Positions 58,906 to 64,000 of a DNA stretch of 64,000 bases are shown piece after piece. The stretch covers positions 32,175 through 96,174 of the forward strand of contig CAZNYT010000001.1 of NCBI GenBank assembly GCA_964577315.1. Direction: 5' to 3'. The notes beneath the pieces are model-generated. The model saw only the letters and a list, made by a program, of their open reading frames with translations. It had not been told where the DNA came from and searched no databases. Within the stretch, counting starts at the first letter, position 1; every line of letters starts with the position of its first letter. Origin of the DNA: Desulfonatronospira sp964577315 (GTDB lineage Bacteria > Desulfobacterota > Desulfovibrionia > Desulfovibrionales > Desulfonatronovibrionaceae). Both the position numbers and the translations under genes were made by a program.

Positions 58906-60162
58906 TCAATCGAAGTCCGCCAGCAAAGCCCCTATATGCACGGACTCCAGAAGGGTTTGGTGCTGGTAGCGGTTACGGATTTTCCATTGAGCCTGTTGAA
59001 GCTGCTCATTGGTTATTCCGTTCCTGGTGGCGGTGTAGGCCTCGATAAAGGCAGCCAAGTTGTCACAGACCTTGATCAGGGGGCCATCCTTGGGATCGAA
59101 CTCGTCCCGATTGTAGTTTTGGTGCAGATCGATTTGATCCAAGGAATAAATTCGCCCCCCTGATATAATAGTGCTGTCAAACTCGGAAAACTCCTCAGTA
59201 CCCAGATAGTAGCGCAGCCTAGAGGTCAATTCTTGGTATTCAGGCCCCCGGAGCAAGGTGAACACCCTGTTTTCCAGTTCAGTCTGCTCGTATTCCCGGA
59301 TCAGGTCCTTGATCCTCTGCACGGACTGTTTGACAGGGGAAATGATATCCCGGGTCAAAAGCTCGGGCAGATCGTGGATCAAACCGGCAAAAAAATTGTT
59401 CTGGCTGCGCTGGGAGCAAGCCCCCAGGGATAGGCTGAAAAAGTAGGCTAGGCAGGCCACGATAAACATGTGGCCAAGGACAGACGTTTCCGGGATGCGC
59501 GGGGTCTGGGACCATCTCTTCTGGAACCTGAGACGGCCGCAGAGATTAACCAGGCCTCCCAGGCCGTCCTGGGAACCCTGGACTATCTCCTGCATCCCGC
59601 TTAGGTCAAAGTGCTGCTGCAGGAGATAGTCGAAGTTGGCCTCTATCTCTTTTAGCTCATCGTCGCCGGGGTTAATCCCCTTGATCAGCCCGAATTCCCA
59701 GCTACTGGCGAAAATATGTGCAGCATTCAAGATCTTGCCAGGCAGGCCGGTGCCATCAGGGTCCCGGAGGTAGGTGCAAAGGCCTTCCCAGAAGCTGCTT
59801 CCCAGCGGTTGCACCCGGGGTTGGAGCTGTTCCAGGACCCAGTCAGTTAATTGCTGGTAATGTTCTGGATTGGCCTTGATGCGATAGAATATGGGCGGCT
59901 TTATGTCGGTTATCACCAAACGGTACAAGTATTCGTAAATTCCGCCCAAAAGCACCTGTTCTCCTAGACGCACCCGTTCATCCCGGGAAAAGTTTTTTGT
60001 GTTCTGCAAATAAAGGATGTAGGCCACAAACATTTTGTGGGCCTGTTTATCCACTTCCACTAGTTCCACCGGGCGCAACTTGTCGTTCCAGCGCTTCATG
60101 AAAGAACCGGAAAAAATAAGCTGTAACAGGCCCTTGCGTACACTCGGAGCTTGTTCCTGCAT
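58906..60162 (-). CDS. HD-domain hydrolase with apparent tandem HD duplication
   Basis: Protein of 418 residues. The C-terminal half has a complete YfbR-like HD site: SVLGHMFIVACLAYF with His231, then FFAGLIHDLPELLTRDIISPVK with His263-Asp264, and KVCDNLAAFIEAY as last ligand. The N-terminal half repeats this layout: VDKQAHKMFVAYILYL (His42) and LLGGIYEYLYRLVITDIKPPI, where the HD pair is replaced by Tyr-Glu, so this copy is probably inactive. YfbR relatives are nucleotide 5'-phosphohydrolases. The substrate is unknown. Single gene, minus strand. Confidence 0.75.
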   Translation of the reverse strand: MQEQAPSVRKGLLQLIFSGSFMKRWNDKLRPVELVEVDKQAHKMFVAYILYLQNTKNFSRDERVRLGEQVLLGGIYEYLYRLVITDIKPPIFYRIKANPEHYQQLTDWVLEQLQPRVQPLGSSFWEGLCTYLRDPDGTGLPGKILNAAHIFASSWEFGLIKGINPGDDELKEIEANFDYLLQQHFDLSGMQEIVQGSQDGLGGLVNLCGRLRFQKRWSQTPRIPETSVLGHMFIVACLAYFFSLSLGACSQRSQNNFFAGLIHDLPELLTRDIISPVKQSVQRIKDLIREYEQTELENRVFTLLRGPEYQELTSRLRYYLGTEEFSEFDSTIISGGRIYSLDQIDLHQNYNRDEFDPKDGPLIKVCDNLAAFIEAYTATRNGITNEQLQQAQWKIRNRYQHQTLLESVHIGALLADFD

Positions 60163-60471
60163 GGTTTCCTCGCTTTTGAAATAAGTTTTAGATGTAAAAA
60201 ATTTGGTGAATAGTTACCATTAGATTTTAATTCCAGGGACTGGACAGTTAAAATCATGAGACTCTCACCCTAGAGCCATGAACTGATAGCTTTTGACTCT
60301 CAAATCGGGAACCTATCACAGGAATAGCTTGTAATCTTTTGCTAGACAAGGTCCGGCAATAACTTATCTTTAGGTGTTGACCCTTAACTTTTAACTATCA
60401 ACTGTTGACAGCAAAGCCCAAAAAGAATATAAATCTTGACTTTCGATAAATTGACTATGGAGTGATTAGAA
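60163..60471 (+). other. Intergenic region upstream of rplM with repeat fragments
   Basis: 309 bp between divergent genes. It contains the right-end fragment of the AACTATTCACC repeat (AAAAAATTTGGTGAATAGTTAC, without its first two bases at 60198-60217) and a pair of blocks, TTAAAATCATGA (60248-60259) and AACTGATAGCTTTTGACTCT (60281-60300), shared with 13706-13768. The rplM promoter is at 60405. Confidence 0.65.
60405..60433 (+). promoter_or_regulatory. Sigma-70 promoter of rplM-rpsI
   Basis: TTGACA (60405-60410) and TATAAA (60428-60433) are exactly 17 bp apart, near consensus. The transcript would begin near 60440, giving a leader of about 32 bases to ATG 60472 with GGAG close by. This is the strongest promoter seen in the window and fits ribosomal protein genes. 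Confidence 0.75.
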
Positions 60472-60900
60472 ATGAAGACATACAGTCCCAAACCCGGAGA
60501 AGTCACACGCAACTGGTACGTAGTGGACGCGCAGGACAGGGTCCTGGGGAGGCTGGCCACCCATATTGCGACCAAGCTAAGGGGTAAAGATAAGCCAGAG
60601 TTTGCTCCTCACGTGGATACCGGAGATTTCGTGGTAGTGGTTAATGCCGCCAAGATCAAGGTCACCGGCGATAAACTGGAACAGAAAAGATACTATTACC
60701 ATTCCGGATATCCCGGAGGTATCAAGGAAATGCGCTTGGACAACCTCATGCGGGAAAAGCCGGAGCGAGTGATCAGAAAGGCTGTAAGCCGCATGTTGCC
60801 CAAAAACAGGCTGGGACGCAAGCTGCTCAAGAAACTCAAAGTATATTCCGGGCCTGAACACCCCCACGATGCACAACAGCCTGAAAAACTCCACCTCTAG
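60472..60900 (+). CDS. rplM: 50S ribosomal protein L13
   Basis: 142 residues with the L13 features NWYVVDAQDRVLGRLATHIATKLRGKDK, GDFVVVVNAAKIKVTGDK and AVSRMLPKNRLGRK. Early assembly protein of the large subunit. Followed by rpsI after 20 bp, the universal pair. Confidence 0.98.
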   Translation: MKTYSPKPGEVTRNWYVVDAQDRVLGRLATHIATKLRGKDKPEFAPHVDTGDFVVVVNAAKIKVTGDKLEQKRYYYHSGYPGGIKEMRLDNLMREKPERVIRKAVSRMLPKNRLGRKLLKKLKVYSGPEHPHDAQQPEKLHL

Positions 60901-60920
60901 TTTATTCTGGGAGAAAAAAT

Positions 60921-61313
60921 ATGAAAGATGAATTTTTCTACGGCACAGGCAAAAGAAAGAATTCGGTAGCCAGGACAAGGCTATACAGCGGCTCTGGACA
61001 AATCCTCGTCAATGGGAGGCCTTATCAGGAATATTTTCCCCGGGCCACATTGCAGATGGTTATCAATCAACCTTTGAAATTGACCCATGCGACAGGCAAA
61101 TTCGATATCAAGATCAATGTTCAGGGAGGCGGGATAGCCGGACAGGCAGAGGCCATACGCCACGGCATCAGCCGCGCCCTATTGGCAGTTGATTCCGAGA
61201 ATCGCCCTATTCTTAAAAAAGCCGGCCTGTTAACCAGAGACGCCAGGATCAAGGAAAGAAAGAAATACGGGCAAAGAGGGGCCCGCGCCAAGTTCCAATA
61301 CTCCAAGCGTTAA
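60921..61313 (+). CDS. rpsI: 30S ribosomal protein S9
   Basis: 130 residues. FYGTGKRKNSVARTRL is the family start, QAEAIRHGISRALL the middle, and the C-terminal tail GQRGARAKFQYSKR reaches the decoding site with its final Lys-Arg. The operon with rplM ends at the terminator 61351. Confidence 0.98.
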   Translation: MKDEFFYGTGKRKNSVARTRLYSGSGQILVNGRPYQEYFPRATLQMVINQPLKLTHATGKFDIKINVQGGGIAGQAEAIRHGISRALLAVDSENRPILKKAGLLTRDARIKERKKYGQRGARAKFQYSKR

Positions 61314-61350
61314 CTGTCTTGCGGCGCACCTGGATCAATGTTTCAAAAAG

Positions 61351-61378
61351 GCAGGGCTTATAAGGCCCTGCTTTTTTT
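61351..61378 (+). terminator. Rho-independent terminator of rplM-rpsI
   Basis: GCAGGGC (61351-61357) and GCCCTGC (61365-61371) form a 7-bp GC-rich stem with a 7-base loop, followed by seven T at 61372-61378. Confidence 0.9.
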
Positions 61379-61396
61379 ATTGGAAGGGGAACCAAC

Positions 61397-62659
61397 ATGA
61401 CCGGATCCAAAATCCCACACCTGGTATATGCCGATTCCCAGGGGAATATCTACGAGGAATCAGGACTGCTCATGCTGGTTCGCAGAGGACGCGAGCTCTC
61501 CTTGCCCCGTCCCCAAGAAATGATTCCCTTGCCCGAATCCAGCGACCTGTTTTTACTGCCGGGGAGGCAAGCAGCCGGACTAAATCCGGAAACGGGTGAG
61601 GTGGAACAGGTGGAGGGCTTGGCCCTGGCCGGTTTCGCTCCTCCCGGGCATACCCTGCATGCCACCACTGCTTTTATCCGGGAAGAGAACGCACCATATC
61701 TGCCCCTTTTTGCCTACGGGGCAGTGGGCTTATACCAGGATCGCCTTTGGATCGCTGCCAAGCTTCTGGATCCGGACCAAAGGCACGATTTTTCCCATAC
61801 CCCCCAATCCCAAATAAATCAAAAAACCGGGGAGCTGCTGCAAAAATACCCTAAAAACAGGTTGATCCACCACTTGGCAGGGTGCGCCAGAAATTACTGC
61901 TGCCCCACGGCCAGGGGGTTGGCCCTGGGAAGAATTGAAGGCCCTGTGCCTATTGCCCCGGAATGCAATGCCGCATGCATTGGCTGCATCTCCTACCAAC
62001 CCCAAGATTCTGGATTTTCTTCCACACAAAGCCGGCTGGATTTTGCTCCTGGACCCCGTGAAATAAGCGAGGTAATGCTTGAGCACTGCCGAGGAAAAAA
62101 ACGCGCCATACTTTCCTTTGGCCAGGGATGCGAAGGCGAGCCCCTTACCCGTGGGGATACGATACTTAAGTCCCTGAAAAGAGTAAGACCTAGCATCCCT
62201 CAGGCCACAATCAACATCAATACCAATGCTTCACGGCCAGATTATATCCCCGAGTTAGCCCGTGCCGGCCTGGACTCCCTCCGGGTCAGCCTGAACAGCG
62301 CCCACCAGGATTTGTACCATGCCTATTACCGCCCCCGGGACTACACCTTGGATCACGTGCTCCAAAGCATCACCCTGGCCCGGGAACACAATATCTTCGT
62401 CTCCCTGAACCTTTTGTTTTTCCCCGGGATAACCGACACAGAGACCGAATTGGACGGAATTGTCACCTTGATTCGGGATTGCGGGATAAACTTCATCCAG
62501 ATGCGCAACCTGAACCTGGACCCGGACATATACCTGAATTTGGTAGGGGATAGGGATTTGGGCCCTCAAATGGGACTGGAAAACTTCCAGCGCAGGATAA
62601 AAAAAGAGTGCCCCTGGATTGAATTCGGATATTTCAACCCCTGCTTAACCCGCCAATGA
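61397..62659 (+). CDS. Radical SAM protein with unusual N-terminal domain
   Basis: Protein of 420 residues. The radical SAM cluster motif is CNAACIGC, with Cys190, Cys194 and Cys197, followed by ILSFGQGCEGEPLTRGD as the SAM-binding GGE-like region and by LRVSLNSAHQDLYHAYYRP. The first 185 residues are not part of the core; they include extra cysteines (163, 168, 169 in GCARNYCCPT) that could hold another cluster or a metal. Substrate unknown. Starts 19 bp after the rpsI terminator, with GGAAGGGGA before the ATG. Confidence 0.85.
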   Translation: MTGSKIPHLVYADSQGNIYEESGLLMLVRRGRELSLPRPQEMIPLPESSDLFLLPGRQAAGLNPETGEVEQVEGLALAGFAPPGHTLHATTAFIREENAPYLPLFAYGAVGLYQDRLWIAAKLLDPDQRHDFSHTPQSQINQKTGELLQKYPKNRLIHHLAGCARNYCCPTARGLALGRIEGPVPIAPECNAACIGCISYQPQDSGFSSTQSRLDFAPGPREISEVMLEHCRGKKRAILSFGQGCEGEPLTRGDTILKSLKRVRPSIPQATININTNASRPDYIPELARAGLDSLRVSLNSAHQDLYHAYYRPRDYTLDHVLQSITLAREHNIFVSLNLLFFPGITDTETELDGIVTLIRDCGINFIQMRNLNLDPDIYLNLVGDRDLGPQMGLENFQRRIKKECPWIEFGYFNPCLTRQ

Positions 62660-62713
62660 TTTGCTGTAGAAGCTGTTACAAAACTGGAGCCCTAAACCAT
62701 AGTTGCCAATAAA

Positions 62714-63763
62714 TCAAAACTCGACACTTACCCTGGGACCGTCTTTTTTGCGGTTTTCCTGGATCCTGCCGATCTCCCAGGCCGGGCACCCCATGCCCTG
62801 AAGTCTGGAGCAGACATCCTCGCTGTCTCCCGGGGCAACCACCACAATATATCCTATACCGCAATTAAAGATCTGGAGCATATCCTCCCAGCTTAGATCA
62901 CCTTGCTCCCGCACCCAATGCATAACTGCCGGGATCTCCCAGCTACCGAAGTCTATATTGGCCACATGACCCTTGTGCATGATCCTGGGGATGTTGTCAT
63001 AGACGCCTCCCCCTGTCACGTGGATCATGCCCTTGACCCGGATATCGCGCATCAAGCTCATGACCTCTGGAACGTAGATGCGGGTGGGGGCAAGGAGTAC
63101 ATCCCGAACCTTTTCAGAGGTGCCTGGAAACGCATCCTCTGGCCCCAGCCCGGTTTGGGCAAGTAATTTCCGGACCAGGGAAAACCCATTGGAATGCAAG
63201 CCGTTGGAGCCCAGTCCGATTAACACGTCCCCGGCCCTTATGTCCTTGCCGTCGATCAACTGGGAATCTTCCACAACTCCCACGCAAAAGCCGGACAAAT
63301 CGTATTCCCCTGGGGGATAAAAATCCGGCATCTCCGCGGTTTCGCCGCCCAAGAGAGCACAGCCAGCCTGGATGCATCCCTGGGATATCCCTTGGACCAC
63401 CTGTTCACTCTTCTCGGTATCCAGCTGCCCGGTTGCCAGATAATCCAAGAAAAACAGTGGCTTGGCCCCCTGAACCAACACATCGTTCACGGACATGGCC
63501 ACTAGATCAATACCCACTGTATCATGCTGATCAAAAGCAAAAGCCAACTTAAGCTTCGTCCCTACCCCGTCCGTGGAGGCCACCAAAACAGGCTCCTTGA
63601 AATCGTTGGTATCCAGCCTGAACATGCCCCCAAAACCCCCGATATCAGTAATTACTCCCTTAACATGGGTTCTGGACACCAAAGACTTGATTCTGTCCAC
63701 GAACCTGCTGGCCTTGTCCATGTCCACGCCTGCATCTTGGTAAGCTTGTCCTCTTTTAGTCAT
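62714..63763 (-). CDS. purM: Phosphoribosylformylglycinamidine cyclo-ligase
   Basis: Fifth step of purine synthesis: ATP-dependent ring closure to AIR. The 349 residues have the PurM layout: an N-terminal domain with VASTDGVGTKLKLAF and HDTVGIDLVAMSVNDVLVQGAKPLFFLDY, GGETAEMPDFY, and the C-terminal GVYDNIPRIMH. Single gene on the minus strand; converges with the radical SAM gene, 54 bp between stops. The 94 bp upstream lead into repeat copy B. Confidence 0.96.
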   Translation of the reverse strand: MTKRGQAYQDAGVDMDKASRFVDRIKSLVSRTHVKGVITDIGGFGGMFRLDTNDFKEPVLVASTDGVGTKLKLAFAFDQHDTVGIDLVAMSVNDVLVQGAKPLFFLDYLATGQLDTEKSEQVVQGISQGCIQAGCALLGGETAEMPDFYPPGEYDLSGFCVGVVEDSQLIDGKDIRAGDVLIGLGSNGLHSNGFSLVRKLLAQTGLGPEDAFPGTSEKVRDVLLAPTRIYVPEVMSLMRDIRVKGMIHVTGGGVYDNIPRIMHKGHVANIDFGSWEIPAVMHWVREQGDLSWEDMLQIFNCGIGYIVVVAPGDSEDVCSRLQGMGCPAWEIGRIQENRKKDGPRVSVEF

Positions 63764-63857
63764 GGAAACTCCCTGCGCATGGTTACTAGCTTTGTCCCTT
63801 GATAAGTGACGTTAGTTCTTTTTGCTTTCAACCTCAAGTTTTTTCCTGAAGATACAG

Positions 63858-64000
63858 TATTACTATAACGAAACTTGGCTCTGTAACCATGGCTCTATAA
63901 ACAGCCTTACTACTATGACAGCAACTCTTTCCCTGGGTCCGAGGAGTTCTGCAAACTGGGCGTAAACTGTGTGAGCGACGTAGGCAGCGTTCATCAAAAT
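63858..64000 (+). mobile_element. MITE-like element copy B, cut by the window edge
   Basis: 143 bp from TATTACTATAACGAAACTT to the last base. It is nearly identical to the complement of 55738-55882 in copy A, including CTCTGTAACCATGGCTCTATA and GTGTGAGCGACGTAGGCAGC. The other half should lie beyond the window. It stands about 95 bp upstream of the purM start. Confidence 0.8.

Noticed and set aside
1..64000. CRISPR array
   Set aside because: No regularly spaced identical repeats were found; repeats seen are dispersed and palindromic.
1..64000. Sigma-54 (-24/-12) promoters, given the local rpoN
   Set aside because: Upstream regions of the main operons were read for GG-N10-GC with TGGCAC/TTGC context; none was convincing.

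Overview
Organism. The window reads as a chromosomal segment of a Gram-negative, anaerobic deltaproteobacterium, most likely a sulfate reducer of the Desulfovibrionales type; this is inferred from gene content and order, not from a marker-gene match. The pointers are Kdo and Lpt genes for LPS, rpoN-hpf-ptsN-rapZ followed by mannose-family PTS genes, a four-subunit 2-oxoacid:ferredoxin oxidoreductase, a group 3b type NiFe sulfhydrogenase, a PrkA-YeaH-SpoVR operon, and the absence of respiratory oxidase genes. Coding density is high, nearly every gene is recognisable housekeeping, and no phage, CRISPR array or intact transposase was seen. || Layout. 1-5.6 kb: end of pyrG, then kdsA-kdsC-lptC-lptA-lptB-rpoN-hpf, linking LPS synthesis and export to sigma-54. 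5.7-8.7 kb: ptsN, rapZ and mannose-type EIIA, EIIB and EIIC; EIIC is readable only if a -1 shift occurs in a run of nine T. 8.8-14.5 kb (minus strand): a TetR-controlled RND efflux pump with adaptor and a small PII-like protein. 14.7 kb: tRNA-Lys. 15-18.5 kb: a DUF362 ferredoxin protein, an ABC-2 exporter pair and an unknown coiled-coil membrane protein. 18.7-24.2 kb: prkA, yeaH, spoVR and a DedA protein. 24.3-26.2 kb (minus): HD/OB nuclease, tmk, tRNA-Val, tRNA-Asp. 26.4-30.2 kb: korDABC and surE. 30.3-32.2 kb: fba and gap. 32.3-33.1 kb (minus): a metallo-beta-lactamase-fold hydrolase. 33.3-37.5 kb: hydrogenase subunits beta, gamma, delta and alpha. 37.9-43.9 kb: rpmB (minus), then yceD-rpmF-plsX-fabH-fabG-acpP-fabF, the fatty acid synthesis cluster. 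43.9-49.7 kb: glyA, dCMP deaminase, riboflavin genes ribD-ribE-ribBA-ribH, and nusB. 49.7-55.4 kb: an unknown protein, leuS, lptE, holA, radC and acyP. 55.4-56.5 kb: a gene-free kilobase made of repeats. 56.5-64 kb: lon, a tandem-HD protein (minus), rplM-rpsI, a radical SAM protein and purM (minus). || How it fits together. Envelope biogenesis (Kdo, Lpt, fatty acid initiation), nitrogen and PTS regulation, ferredoxin-linked carbon metabolism (Kor), NAD(P)-linked hydrogen metabolism and lower glycolysis sit as compact operons. || Most notable. (1) Two families of dispersed non-coding repeats: a 300-bp palindromic TA-flanked MITE-like element at 55581-55882 with a near-identical half copy at 63858-64000, and a second family ending in AACTATTCACC that encloses a structured ~200-nt insert directly upstream of lon. 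(2) The apparent frameshift in EIIC and the lack of EIID. (3) A Cys-to-Asp change at a proximal FeS ligand of the hydrogenase small subunit. (4) A protein that looks like two YfbR-type HD domains in tandem, the first degenerate. No clearly undescribed multi-gene system could be demonstrated; the repeat families and the unknown proteins are the best candidates for new biology.
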